Shown here piece by piece: positions 1 to 8,675 of a DNA stretch of 48,700 nucleotides (position 1 is the stretch's first letter; each line of letters starts with the position of its first letter). The notes under the pieces were generated by a model. The model saw only the letters and a program-made list of their open reading frames with translations. It made no database searches and was not told where the DNA came from. Made by a program: the position numbers and the translations under genes. The DNA is from a virus: positions 1 to 48,700 of the IMG/VR virus record IMGVR_UViG_3300010403_000027; one strand, 5' to 3'.

Positions 1-123
1 CGACAGGCCGCCCGCCTGTTGCTGTGGGAACAGCTCGGGCGTGTCCGACGCCCGCGTCTCCGTGCGGAAGTCTGGGCGGGCCGGCTCGGCGAGGTCGGCA
101 TATTCGGGATACTTCGCGAGCAC
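1..123. repeat. Terminal direct repeat, left copy
   Basis: These 123 bases are identical to the last 123 bases of the window (48578-48700). The reading frame that runs off the right end continues in frame through this copy to its start codon at 207. An exact, odd-length end overlap is typical of a circular contig from a k-mer assembler. A true short terminal redundancy cannot be excluded. Confidence 0.95.
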
Positions 124-207
124 AGCCCGTTCGAGCGCGGCATCGTCCAGATCGTCATAGACGCCGGGATACGTCGCGCGGACCTTCTCCACCAGCGCGC
201 TCGGCAT
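1..207 (-). CDS. N-terminal part of internal virion/ejection-type protein (rest at 47240-48577)
   Basis: This is the 5' part of the gene that runs off the left edge and continues at the right end of the window. The ATG at 207 overlaps the TGA of the upstream gene by one base (TGATG), the coupling used at many junctions here. The protein starts MPSALVEKVRATYPGVYDD, and about 28 residues precede the part encoded in the terminal repeat. Joined across the circle the product is about 514 residues. The N-terminus is acidic and probably helical. The role is inferred from the Gly/Ala-rich remainder and from its place after three other internal virion-type genes. Confidence 0.8.
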   Translation of the reverse strand, partial: MPSALVEKVRATYPGVYDDLDDAALERAVLAKYPEYADLAEPARPDFRTETRASDTPELFPQQQAGGLS

Positions 208-1541
208 CAGCGAATCCCCATCGGATCACCCTTCACGGTGGGCGGGGCGGTGGGCGCCGGCGGCGGCTCATAGGCCGATCCCGCCGACCGCCGCAACGTG
301 CTGAACACATACGCCCGGTTGGCGGCCTTCTGTTGCAAGGCCTTGGGATCATCGCCCACGACGGGCAAGTACTGTTTGCGGGCTTCGGCAAATTCCGAGG
401 GCGAAATCACCGCGCCCGACTCCCGCCGCAGCACGGCGTTGATGAAGTTGCGCGAGGCCTGCATGTAGGACTGGACGTCGGAGGATTGAAACGTCGGCCG
501 CGCAAACCAGCTATTCGTCTGCAGTTCGAAGGCCGGCAGCGACATCGCGACGATCGCCGGGGTCACGGCCGTCAGGATCGGCTCGGCCTGTTCGATGCGC
601 CCCGCGTAGCCGGCGGCCGTGAACTGCGCCTGATTCGGTTCCTTCGGCTCCTTCGGTTTCTTCAGATCCGCGAGGCGTTGCTGCGCGAGTTCCAGTTGCA
701 GATCGCGCATCGCGCCGATCGACGGATCGGGCGGCGGCTTCGGCACATCGTTCAGGGTTTCCGCTTGCCGCAGGAGTTCGACTTTCTCCTGGGCGCTCGG
801 CTGCCGGCCGTTTTTTTCGACAAACGCATCAATCACCGTCTGCTGTTTCGCGTCATAGCGCGGGGCCGTGACGGGGCCGGAGGGTTTCGCGGGCGCGCCG
901 GACGCATCGACGGCGGGCGCCTCGAACAGCGCACGCAATTTCGCGGGCGTCACATCGCCGAACTGTTCCCCCGTCTGCAAGGTGATCGAGGTTTCCCAGT
1001 CGGGGTTTTCCCCCTTCGCGTTGTACCGTTTCTCGGCGCGGTCGTACAAGTCTTTGGCTTGCTTCTTCTGCCGCGCCGTGACGATCGGCGTCATGTTCGG
1101 CACAAAGCCCGAGAGCGCATCCGGCGCCAAGCCGAAGGCACTGGAGAGCGCCGTCCCGCGCGACATCATCGCGTTCTCGGCTTGCACCGGATCGGCGGTA
1201 CTCGCCGGATCGCTGAACGTCTGGCCGTAGCTGTCGAGCGCCCCGCTCGCCGCGCTCATCTGCCGTACCCGAAATTCGTCGGCTTGGCGCTGATTGTCGG
1301 CGACCCGATCCGCCTGCGTGAGTCGCTGATTCTCGGCGGCCTGCGTGTCCTGCCGCAGGAGGCGATCGTTCAGAAACTGCTGCTGCGTGTCCTGCTTGGC
1401 TTGCGCATCGAGGGCCGTCTGCTGATGTTGGATGCCTTGCAGAAAGGCCGCCGCCGCCTGTGGCCCCGCCTGCTTGGCCGCGAGGAACGCGAGCGCCATC
1501 TTCGCCGCCATCCCGCCGGTCTGTTTCAGATCAAACGGCAT
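207..1541 (-). CDS. Internal virion / DNA-ejection-type structural protein
   Basis: The 444-residue product is Gln/Ala-rich and helical in its first half. It carries a C-terminal stretch (NFINAVLRRESGAVISPSEF, then a Tyr-Pro and Gly-Asp-rich segment) of a type I associate with internal or injection proteins of short-tailed phages. The ATG at 1541 overlaps the upstream stop as TGATG, so I prefer it to the upstream in-frame start at 1583. The Pro-rich tail reaches the next gene, which starts in the same TGATG fashion. Such proteins are ejected with the DNA and help it cross the cell envelope. The group is recognised from the motif and context, the exact function is inferred. Confidence 0.75.
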   Translation of the reverse strand: MPFDLKQTGGMAAKMALAFLAAKQAGPQAAAAFLQGIQHQQTALDAQAKQDTQQQFLNDRLLRQDTQAAENQRLTQADRVADNQRQADEFRVRQMSAASGALDSYGQTFSDPASTADPVQAENAMMSRGTALSSAFGLAPDALSGFVPNMTPIVTARQKKQAKDLYDRAEKRYNAKGENPDWETSITLQTGEQFGDVTPAKLRALFEAPAVDASGAPAKPSGPVTAPRYDAKQQTVIDAFVEKNGRQPSAQEKVELLRQAETLNDVPKPPPDPSIGAMRDLQLELAQQRLADLKKPKEPKEPNQAQFTAAGYAGRIEQAEPILTAVTPAIVAMSLPAFELQTNSWFARPTFQSSDVQSYMQASRNFINAVLRRESGAVISPSEFAEARKQYLPVVGDDPKALQQKAANRAYVFSTLRRSAGSAYEPPPAPTAPPTVKGDPMGIR

Positions 1542-3079
1542 CAGCGGAACATCCCCGCGAACGACTGCCCGAGACTCAGCCACAGATTCGCGTTCTGACT
1601 CTGCCGCTGATTCGCCAACTGCGCCAACTGAATCGTCTGCGCCGTGAGGCTCGCCGGGTTCGGACTGTAGCCGAGCGCCGCCATCGCGCCTTGCGCGGCA
1701 TTCGTCGGCAGTTCATAGAGCTGCCCGCCGATGCCGAGGAGTTCCTGCCGCCGCGCCTGTTCTTCGTTGCGCACGGATTCCCCGAGCTGCGCCGACTGGC
1801 CCTGACTCACAATCCCGCCCGCGCCGAGTTGCTGCACCGCGCGATCGAGCATCTGCAGAAATTCCAAGTCCCCGCGCGCCGCCGCCTCCTGCGCCTGCGG
1901 AATGTACGCCAAGAGTTGCTGCGCTTCCTGTTCGCGGCTGCGCTGTTCGGTAATCTGCTTGTAGGCCAGATCGTTCTGCGCGCCGCTGCGTTCGCGGTCG
2001 AAGGAACTATCCACTTGCCGCTGCAGATCCTGCGCGATGCCGCTCGAGAGATCCATGCCGCTGCGGCTGATGCGCTCTAATGCTCTCTTTTGCGCATTCG
2101 TGCGATCGGTTTCGATCGGATCGAGCGCCTGCGTGCGCAGGATGTTTTCTTCCGAGCCGGTATAGGCCGGGCCTTGCAACTTCGTCGCGCGCTCGCCGAC
2201 GTACTTGAGCAGCGTATCGCGGGAGACGCCCGCCTGCGCCTGCCGTTGTTTCAGGATTTCGTTCTGCCGCCGTTGTTCCTCCTGCTGTTGCTGGAACATC
2301 TGGGTCTGCTGTTCGAGCAACCGCGCGAGGGCGGCGCGACTCGGATCGTTCACCGGCTGCTGCAGTTCCGCGGCGCGGGCTTTGAGCAGGCTTTCGTAAT
2401 ACGCGGTACTCGGATCGGAGAACTGATTCCCCGCGTACGGGTTGACGTTCACGCCGCCGACATTGGTATTCGGTTCCCCGCCGCCGCCGCCGCTCGTGTC
2501 CCAGATCCAGTTGTCGCGCCCGTCGAGCATCTTGACGAACTGCCCGTTCAGCATGATGCCTTTGTGCAGGCCATCGCTGCGCGTGTCGAGTTGCGCATTC
2601 ACGCCCAGGCCCTGCAACACGCCGACGATGTTATTGAGCGCCGTCGGATCGGCTTGTGCGCCACGCAGCCCGGTTTGCGCGATGTACGCCGACACGAAGC
2701 TCTGCGGATTGCTGCCGCTGCGCGTCCACAAGTCGCGATGCGGACTGCCGCCAGTGCCCGCGTTCGGATCGGTCGGCGCGGCGCTCGTCTGCCAGGCGTT
2801 CGGATCGTCCCACTTCAGCGCGGTAATCGCGTGGTTGACGGCGTCGCCGTAGTTCTGCCCCTGCGTGCGGTTCTGCCCGTACAGTTCGTAGGCCTTGCCG
2901 TAATCGGGCTCCTGGATTTTGCCGGTGAGGTAACTTTGCCGACTCACATGCGAGCGGAACGCATCACGCGCCGCCTGCTGTTCCTGCGCGGAGCCGTAGA
3001 ACGGCGTCGGGTTCTGCGGCGGCGGTTGCGGCGGTGGCGGGTCGGGATTGTACGGATCGTAATCGGGATAATCCGGCAT
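1541..3079 (-). CDS. Coiled-coil internal virion protein
   Basis: The 512-residue product begins with a Pro/Tyr/Asp-rich segment (MPDYPDYDPYNPDPPPPQPP). A globular region with GDAVNHAITALKWDD follows, then a Gly-rich linker near residue 200. The second half is long, Gln/Glu/Arg-rich and probably coiled coil. There is no membrane segment and no enzymatic motif that I recognise. It is coupled to both neighbours by TGATG overlaps and sits between two other virion-type genes, so a structural role inside the particle or at the tail is likely. No precise family is assigned. Confidence 0.7.
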   Translation of the reverse strand: MPDYPDYDPYNPDPPPPQPPPQNPTPFYGSAQEQQAARDAFRSHVSRQSYLTGKIQEPDYGKAYELYGQNRTQGQNYGDAVNHAITALKWDDPNAWQTSAAPTDPNAGTGGSPHRDLWTRSGSNPQSFVSAYIAQTGLRGAQADPTALNNIVGVLQGLGVNAQLDTRSDGLHKGIMLNGQFVKMLDGRDNWIWDTSGGGGGEPNTNVGGVNVNPYAGNQFSDPSTAYYESLLKARAAELQQPVNDPSRAALARLLEQQTQMFQQQQEEQRRQNEILKQRQAQAGVSRDTLLKYVGERATKLQGPAYTGSEENILRTQALDPIETDRTNAQKRALERISRSGMDLSSGIAQDLQRQVDSSFDRERSGAQNDLAYKQITEQRSREQEAQQLLAYIPQAQEAAARGDLEFLQMLDRAVQQLGAGGIVSQGQSAQLGESVRNEEQARRQELLGIGGQLYELPTNAAQGAMAALGYSPNPASLTAQTIQLAQLANQRQSQNANLWLSLGQSFAGMFR

Positions 3080-4218
3080 CAGTACCCTCCCACACTCGTC
3101 GGCATCCGCGACTGCGCGAGCCGCAGCATCGCCTGCTGCACGGGATCGGACATCTTCGCGCGAATGAGTTGCGTGCGCATGAGGTTGCGCGTCGCGGGAT
3201 CTTCCAAGTAGTCGCCCGCGCTCGTCTGCGGCACGCTCGCGTTCGCGTCGGCATAACTCGGCACGCTCAACCCCGCACTCGCGCGATCCGGCAGGCGGTT
3301 CATCGCGAGGCGCAACACGGATTCATAGAGCGGATTCGCCTGCTCCATGCGGGCGCGTTGCGCATCGATCAGCGCCTGCGCTTCGGGACTGGAGCCGGGC
3401 GCTTTCTTGTCGGTCAGGCCTTGGATCGCCGGGATCGCGCTCGTCGCGGCGTCGATGCCTTTATTGACGAGGCCGCCCCAATCGACGCCCTGCGTCACGC
3501 CATTCGCGAGCGTCGTCGCGCCGTCAATCGACGGTCCCGCACTCGCGGCGCCGGGGTACTGCGTGCTCGCCAGCGTCGGAATCCCTGCCGCGCCGACGGT
3601 GCCGCCGACGGTGGACGCGCCGGTAATACTCGGCCCTGCGGAGGCCGCGCCGGGATAGGCCGTACTCGCCAAGGTCGGCAAGCCCGCCGCTGCGGCCGTC
3701 CCTGCACCCAAGCCGCCGACCACGCCGCCGATCGTGGACGCGCCCGCGATCGTCGGACCGGCCGCCGCCGCCCCGCCGTATGCGGTACTCGCCAGCACCG
3801 GGAGACTGCTCGCCGCCGCGCCGCTGCCGCCCGCCGTGGCGCCGGCGGCCCCCGCGCCGCCTGCGCCGCCACTCCCGCTCAAGCCGCCCAGCGCCGCCGC
3901 CCCGCCGAAGGCCGCCGCCGTGCCGGCCGCGCCAATCTCCAGCACTTTCAACCACGTCGGTTGCGAGGCAAATCCGTGTTCGGTATTCAGGTTCCCCGCC
4001 GGGTCGATCATCATGTCGTCGAAGGCCTTCGGCGGCAGGCCGCCTTGCCGCAGCGCGACCTGTTCGAGTTGCTGGCGCTGGCCTTTCGACAATTTGACGT
4101 GATTCGGATCGAGCCCGCGCTGGGCAAAGAACTGCTGATACCACGGTTGCTCGCGCATCCAGCGGTTGAAGTCGTTGATCGACGCCTTGGACGAGTGATC
4201 GCCGGGGGTGATCGGCAC
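3079..4218 (-). CDS. Gly/Ala-rich virion protein with three internal repeats
   Basis: The 379-residue product has an N-terminal domain of about 85 residues (FNRWMREQPWYQQFF and onward). A long Gly/Ala/Ser/Thr-rich centre then contains three imperfect repeats of roughly 35 residues built on LPxLASTAYPGAASAGPSI. The C-terminal part is helical (NLMRTQLIRAKMSDPVQQAM). The composition suggests a flexible or membrane-inserting ejection-type protein. TGATG couples it to the next gene and only one base separates it from the gene before. The internal-virion role is inferred from composition and location. Confidence 0.7.
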   Translation of the reverse strand: MPITPGDHSSKASINDFNRWMREQPWYQQFFAQRGLDPNHVKLSKGQRQQLEQVALRQGGLPPKAFDDMMIDPAGNLNTEHGFASQPTWLKVLEIGAAGTAAAFGGAAALGGLSGSGGAGGAGAAGATAGGSGAAASSLPVLASTAYGGAAAAGPTIAGASTIGGVVGGLGAGTAAAAGLPTLASTAYPGAASAGPSITGASTVGGTVGAAGIPTLASTQYPGAASAGPSIDGATTLANGVTQGVDWGGLVNKGIDAATSAIPAIQGLTDKKAPGSSPEAQALIDAQRARMEQANPLYESVLRLAMNRLPDRASAGLSVPSYADANASVPQTSAGDYLEDPATRNLMRTQLIRAKMSDPVQQAMLRLAQSRMPTSVGGY

Positions 4219-4219
4219 G

Positions 4220-5089
4220 TTACATCACGCTCCGCAGTTTCGCTTTCTGCTGTTGCATCTTCGCGTCGAGGAGTTGCGCATCGAGGAGGCGCAACTGCGC
4301 GACCAGATCCTCGCGCTGGCCCCGCGCCCACCACGGCAAGGCCGCGTGTTTCTTCTGGAGGCGCAGGCCGTGCGCTTTCACGGTGTCAATCGCCTGCTGC
4401 GCGGCCTGGATCGGCAGATCGCCTTTCGGTTCGTACGCGTAGCGATAGCTCGCTTTACAGAGCGGGGTTTTCGTCGGCAACACGATCTTGATGCCGAGGC
4501 CAGCCGCGACGCCGATCAGCAGTTCCATGTTTGGGCGCTGCGAGATGTATTCCCATTCGGTCGCGAGATGAATGCCGTAGATATGGATCTCCGTGTACCC
4601 CTGCAGGACGGCCCACATCAGCATCAACGCCGGGGTGGACGCTTCGTAGTCGGTGCCGGGACTCACGACGCCGGACGCGGTCACGCGCCACGGCCAGAAT
4701 TTCGCCCAGAACGTCAGCACCTCCGCCAGCGGAAACTGCTGCGCGGTTTTCCAGCCGGGGAGCGGGGCCTCCTGCAGCATCACGGGAAACGGCCGCCCGC
4801 GCAGCCAGTCGAGATGCCCGGCGGGCCGGACATACGAGCCCAGCGGGACACTCCCCTGCGGAATCTTGCGCGCGCCCGGCGGGACAAAGGCCATCTGACT
4901 GAATTTATGCAGATCGAACCAGCGATCGGCGCGCGCCATCCCCAGGCTGTAGCCGTCATTCAGCCCGAAGATTTCGAGCGTGGGATCGGTCCAGGGTGTT
5001 TGAATGTAAGTCGGCGCGGTGCCGACAATCGCGCAGCGTTTCAGCGGCTTCGCACTCGGCACACGCAGCGTGTCGGTCGTTTGACTCAT
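4220..5089 (-). CDS. Rossmann-like phage protein, paralogue of the 19660-20295 product
   Basis: The 289-residue product starts at MSQTTDTLRV. A nucleotide-binding-like opening follows (CAIVGTAPTYIQTPW), then EIFGLNDGY and RWFDLHKFSQ. A central block contains IHIYGIHLATEWEYISQRPN and a GLGIKIVLP strand, and the last 60 residues are helical and Lys/Gln-rich. The 211-residue product at 19660-20295 shares the same ordered motifs (WGINDGY, RWFELH, LYGIPL, ERPC, GYAAGKGVEV). The fold resembles Rossmann proteins often seen in phage structural regions, but no reaction is known to me. The ATG at 5089 was chosen because the sequence upstream of it looks out of frame. Confidence 0.7.
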   Translation of the reverse strand: MSQTTDTLRVPSAKPLKRCAIVGTAPTYIQTPWTDPTLEIFGLNDGYSLGMARADRWFDLHKFSQMAFVPPGARKIPQGSVPLGSYVRPAGHLDWLRGRPFPVMLQEAPLPGWKTAQQFPLAEVLTFWAKFWPWRVTASGVVSPGTDYEASTPALMLMWAVLQGYTEIHIYGIHLATEWEYISQRPNMELLIGVAAGLGIKIVLPTKTPLCKASYRYAYEPKGDLPIQAAQQAIDTVKAHGLRLQKKHAALPWWARGQREDLVAQLRLLDAQLLDAKMQQQKAKLRSVM

Positions 5090-5093
5090 GCGG

Positions 5094-5453
5094 TCACTCC
5101 AAGAGCAGACAGATCGCGGCGCTCGTCGTCGGACTGCGCAAATACACCCGCTGGACATCGGCGGCGCGGCTCACCGTGAGCGGGACAATCGCTTCCCCGG
5201 TCGAGCCCAAGGGCAACACCGGCAGCGCGAGATAGGGCGTCCGCTCCATGCCGTGCAGAATCGAAAATTCGTCACTCGCCGTACTCGACGTCGTGCCTTC
5301 GACGAAATACGCGCGGAAGTTCGCGGCCTTCGTGCCGTGCGGATCGCCGAAGCGGAGATTCGGCATCAGGTACTCGAAGATCTCGGTGAGCACGCGCCGT
5401 TCCTCGGCCGGAAAGGCGAGCAGCTTATTCGTGACGTAGGCGGGAATGGCCAT
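5094..5453 (-). CDS. Hypothetical virion-region protein
   Basis: The 119-residue product starts MAIPAYVTNKLLAFPAEERR. It has a short helical N-terminus, then predicted beta strands (FRAYFVEGTT, YLALPVLPLG, VQRVYLRSPTTSAAI). I recognise no family. It is squeezed between the fibre-like gene at 5454-6089 and the Rossmann-like gene, with only four bases to the latter. That position suggests a fibre-associated or tail-tip protein, which is inference only. Confidence 0.6.
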   Translation of the reverse strand: MAIPAYVTNKLLAFPAEERRVLTEIFEYLMPNLRFGDPHGTKAANFRAYFVEGTTSSTASDEFSILHGMERTPYLALPVLPLGSTGEAIVPLTVSRAADVQRVYLRSPTTSAAICLLLE

Positions 5454-6089
5454 CTAGTAGCCCACCACGAACCACAAACTGAAGACGTTGTCGCGAATCA
5501 CCCAGCACGAGTCGAGCGCGTTCAGCGTGATATTCGCCGAGCCCGGCGTCGCGATTTGATTCGTCGAGGCCGAGCCCGTCTGACTTTTCAGGACGATGTC
5601 CGGCGCCGAGACGTTCGTCAGCAGAAACATCCGTCCGGTTTCCGCCGCCGCGCCCATGTGGAAGCCGGTCAAGGTCGAGCCTGCCGCATTCGCGGTCAAG
5701 CGCACATGACACAAGCCCGGCGTCGAGAGATGCAGCAGGTAATCGTCGTTGTTGCCCGCCGCGAGCAGCGCACTGTTGACGCCGCTCAAGATCAGGCCGC
5801 TGGCGACGGCGACCGTCGAGGCGTTCAGCTGCCCGAGAAACGTCGAGCCGCCCGTGACACTCAGCGCGCCGCCGACGACGAGCCCGCCCGCCATGGTCGA
5901 GCCGCCGAGGACGCTGAGGTTGTTGTGCGTCGAGTTGGACGAACTGAGCGGCGCCGTGCCGGTGAGCAAGCCCGCTTCGATCGCGACGACTTCCGCCTGC
6001 AGATCGTTGACGTGTGCGGCTTGAATGGTGTTGCCCGCGCCGTCGAGTTTCGTCGTGAAGCTGGCCACGGCCGTCGGATACGAAGCCAT
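5454..6089 (-). CDS. Tail fibre-like protein
   Basis: The 211-residue product opens with a segment common in phage fibres (DLQAEVVAIEAGLLTG). Gly/Ser/Thr-rich beta repeats follow (NNLSVLGGSTMAGGLVVGGA, LSVTGGSTFLGQLNAS). The C-terminal domain contains VLKSQTGSASTNQI and ends DNVFSLWFVVGY, as in trimeric fibre tips. It lies directly after the tail accessory protein gene in transcription order. A receptor-binding or fibre role is likely from composition and location, the receptor is unknown. Confidence 0.7.
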   Translation of the reverse strand: MASYPTAVASFTTKLDGAGNTIQAAHVNDLQAEVVAIEAGLLTGTAPLSSSNSTHNNLSVLGGSTMAGGLVVGGALSVTGGSTFLGQLNASTVAVASGLILSGVNSALLAAGNNDDYLLHLSTPGLCHVRLTANAAGSTLTGFHMGAAAETGRMFLLTNVSAPDIVLKSQTGSASTNQIATPGSANITLNALDSCWVIRDNVFSLWFVVGY

Positions 6090-6094
6090 AAAAA

Positions 6095-7984
6095 TTATTC
6101 GCTGAAGTGGCGCGGGGCCGTCTCAGGCACAAGTCCCACGGTATGGGTGAACAACCGGAACGCTTCCTGCCCGGTGTAGATCAATTTCTTCCAGACGACG
6201 CGGCCTTCCGCACTGACGGGGAGCATCGCGTACCACGCGCGCCGCTCCGCCCCGCCGTACTGGCCCACGCCGTACGCCGCAATCCCGTAATACGCGAGGC
6301 CGGAGCCAATCGTGATCGCGACTTGCCCCTGGCTCACGCCATCAATCACGACTTCTTCGGTGAACGTGCCGGTGTGCGGTTCGTATTCGCCGAAGGAGTC
6401 GATGAAGCGCGCCCGATGCAAGCCCACCGAGAGATGCGGGCCCTCGTATTCGGCGACCATATTCGATCCGTTCGCGGTGACGCCGACGTGCTCTTCGAAG
6501 ATCTGCCCGGCCGTCGAGCCCAAACTCAGTAACCGCCCGCGCGTGCCGGTGACGGGTTCATCGCCGTCCAAGATCACGTAGCCGCTGATCGCGCGATCGG
6601 TCGTCCCCCAGGCCGGGGTCTGGCCTTCGCGCGTGCGATTGAGATCGAGCACCCATTCCCCCGGGGTGCCAAAGGGAAAGACGCGCGGCACACTGACGCG
6701 CAGTTCTTTCGCCGGGAAGTGGTAGACGCAGTCGCAGCGTTCCAGGCCCGTCGAGGGCGTCTGCTGCATCACGTCGCGCACGGCGGGCTCGAGGTCGAAC
6801 GTCAGCAGTTGATCCGCGGAGCCGTCGAAGATGTGCAGCCCTTCCGCCGAGAGATGGACGACGCCGTTCTCGATCCCCTCGACGCAGTTGGGGCCCAACG
6901 CCCCGGTCTGCGTCCCCGCGCTCGGCCGCACTTCGAAATCGAGATTCGTCTGCCCGAGGATGACAAACACTTTCGATTGTCCGAACACGAGCAGCGTGTC
7001 CCCGAAGGCATAACACGCGGTGATCTCGTCGCCCTTCTCGAACGGGATGTCGATATAAAAGAGCAACGGCCAGCTTTGCGGCTGGAAGAGCTCCGTGAAA
7101 TGCAGCCGGTTCAAGACGACGGCATCCGCCGCCCACCACCGGTTTTTCCACACGACGCCGAAGCGGTACGCGCCCGGCACCGCGTGGGAGGTGGGCGCTT
7201 CGTCGTTCGATCCCCAGGCCGAGGATTGGATCGTGAAGGTCGAGCCCGCGCCGCCCGATTGCGCCTGACTCGACACTTTCCGCAACACCTGTTCCCCGGC
7301 CGTGAGATTGCGCGCGTAGACGATGAAGGCATCCACCTGGGCGTCGGACGAGTTCGCCACCTGCACATCGATCGCGCCCGTCGCGCCCAACACCAAGCGC
7401 GAGGTCGTCCCGATGTTCGATTCGTGCGCGAGGCCGCGATCTTTGTAGCTGTAGGCGATCTCGTACGTGTTCGCGAGCAGGTTGCCGCTCGACGCCGAGG
7501 CGCTGTTGGTCGAAAACCCCGTCGGCGCATCGATCCCCATGCGCGTCCACGTCACCCCGTTCGTGCTTTTCGCCGGGCGGTTTGTGCCATCGAACACCGC
7601 GACGAGTTGCCGGTCATAGGGAAAGAACACCATATTGCTCGGGCTGATCGTCGAATACACCGGCGTGCCCGAGAGCGCCCCCGTATCGCCCGGCAGGTAC
7701 ACCGCGCCGTTCCACGCGATCAGCGTCACTTGCGTCGAGCCCAGGTACACGCGGCGGCCCCCCTGCGGCCGGCCCGCGCCGAGATTCGTCGTCGAGAAGG
7801 CCGTCCAGCCCGCGCGGACGCGAATCTCCCCCGGCTGCTGCAGGCTGAAGTTCCGGCAGATCCGCGAGCGATCGGGCGCGAGCAACGTCGCCGTCCGGCG
7901 CAGATCGAGCCCGCCCGACAGATCCGGCACGGTGACGGTCTGATAGGTGCGCGCGGCGCGACTCACCTGCGCGACAACGGGCAT
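6095..7984 (-). CDS. Tail accessory / packaged-DNA stabilisation protein (P22 gp10-like)
   Basis: The 629-residue product has the N-terminal signature of this family: a Gly-Gly-Leu-Asp-Leu segment, DRSRICRNFSLQQPGEIRVR and a Gly-Trp. Repeated beta-propeller-like blades follow (QLVAVFDGTN, DTLLVFGQSKVFVILG, GVVHLSAEGLHIFDGSA). In P22, gp10 closes the head and joins the portal complex to the tail needle. Its length fits the usual 450-700 residues. It lies among structural genes, four bases from the fibre-like gene that follows it. Family placement is by motif and is fairly secure; the detailed role is taken from P22. Confidence 0.75.
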   Translation of the reverse strand: MPVVAQVSRAARTYQTVTVPDLSGGLDLRRTATLLAPDRSRICRNFSLQQPGEIRVRAGWTAFSTTNLGAGRPQGGRRVYLGSTQVTLIAWNGAVYLPGDTGALSGTPVYSTISPSNMVFFPYDRQLVAVFDGTNRPAKSTNGVTWTRMGIDAPTGFSTNSASASSGNLLANTYEIAYSYKDRGLAHESNIGTTSRLVLGATGAIDVQVANSSDAQVDAFIVYARNLTAGEQVLRKVSSQAQSGGAGSTFTIQSSAWGSNDEAPTSHAVPGAYRFGVVWKNRWWAADAVVLNRLHFTELFQPQSWPLLFYIDIPFEKGDEITACYAFGDTLLVFGQSKVFVILGQTNLDFEVRPSAGTQTGALGPNCVEGIENGVVHLSAEGLHIFDGSADQLLTFDLEPAVRDVMQQTPSTGLERCDCVYHFPAKELRVSVPRVFPFGTPGEWVLDLNRTREGQTPAWGTTDRAISGYVILDGDEPVTGTRGRLLSLGSTAGQIFEEHVGVTANGSNMVAEYEGPHLSVGLHRARFIDSFGEYEPHTGTFTEEVVIDGVSQGQVAITIGSGLAYYGIAAYGVGQYGGAERRAWYAMLPVSAEGRVVWKKLIYTGQEAFRLFTHTVGLVPETAPRHFSE

Positions 7985-8671
7985 CTAGAACGGCTGGCCT
8001 TCCTGGGCGAATTTCTTCCGCAGAAACTCCTGAAACCAACTGCCCGGCGGCGCACTCAGGGGCACTTGTCCCGGCTGATCCATCCCGGACGGCGGTAAGC
8101 CGCCCATCGGGCCATTGTCCGGCCCCACCTGAATCGGCGGCCCCGGCATGGGCGGCGGCGGCAGCTTTTGCTTGTCCGGCCCGCCGAGCGACCCCTCGTC
8201 CGGCTGCACGGAGATCGGCGGCATGCGCGGCCCCTGGGGCGGCATCTCGGGCATCGTGGGACGGCCCTGCGGCGCTTCCCCGGGCAGATCAAACCCGCCC
8301 GGCGGCGGCGGCAGGCCCCCCATTGGCCCCGGCAGCGGCGGGGGCGGTCCTGGCGGCGGGATCACCCCAATCGGCGGCTGCGGCCCCAGCCACGGCGGCA
8401 TTGGGGCTTGCGGCGGCGGTTCCCCCGGGCCAGACATCGGCGGCGGTTCACTGAGCGGCGGCTGCCGCAGGCCCATCCCCGGTCCCGGCATCGGCGGCGG
8501 TCCCCCGATCGGCTGCGCAGGCGGCAGGCGCGGCCCCATCGGGCCTTGCAGGCCGGCGGCGGGAATGCGCGGCTGGCGCAAGGACAAGATCTTCACGGCC
8601 TGTTGTCGCGGGGACGTCCCGCCGGGCAGCGGCGAGGGGCGGCCGGGTTGGAACGAACTGCCAAACGCCAT
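7985..8671 (-). CDS. Proline/glycine-rich low-complexity virion-region protein
   Basis: The 228-residue product is dominated by Pro, Gly and Met from about residue 30 to 205, in short runs of the PPPMPGPGMG and LPPPPGGFDLPG type. Only the C-terminal 20 residues (SWFQEFLRKKFAQEGQPF) look foldable. The frame is kept in spite of the composition, and the gene abuts the tail accessory protein gene by one base, so it is probably expressed. The portal protein here has a similar Pro/Met-rich insert. It may be a linker or disordered head-tail component; I do not recognise a family. Confidence 0.6.
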   Translation of the reverse strand: MAFGSSFQPGRPSPLPGGTSPRQQAVKILSLRQPRIPAAGLQGPMGPRLPPAQPIGGPPPMPGPGMGLRQPPLSEPPPMSGPGEPPPQAPMPPWLGPQPPIGVIPPPGPPPPLPGPMGGLPPPPGGFDLPGEAPQGRPTMPEMPPQGPRMPPISVQPDEGSLGGPDKQKLPPPPMPGPPIQVGPDNGPMGGLPPSGMDQPGQVPLSAPPGSWFQEFLRKKFAQEGQPF

Positions 8672-8675
8672 GGCG

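Noticed and set aside
1541-1583. Upstream start of the 207-1541 gene at 1583
   Set aside because: The added residues overlap the previous gene by 43 bases. The ATG at 1541 has the same TGATG coupling as the neighbouring genes.
24-1598. Long plus-strand open frame of 524 codons
   Set aside because: It is Arg-rich, has no domain character, and lies opposite a well-supported virion gene. In GC-rich DNA such antisense frames arise by chance. The same applies to long plus-strand frames at 3034-4491, 6719-8098 and 20409-21959.
3079-4218. Tape-measure protein
   Set aside because: The Gly/Ala-rich protein is far too short, and no tail-tube, tail-assembly or sheath genes are visible. The gp10-like tail protein and the ejection-type proteins point to a short tail.
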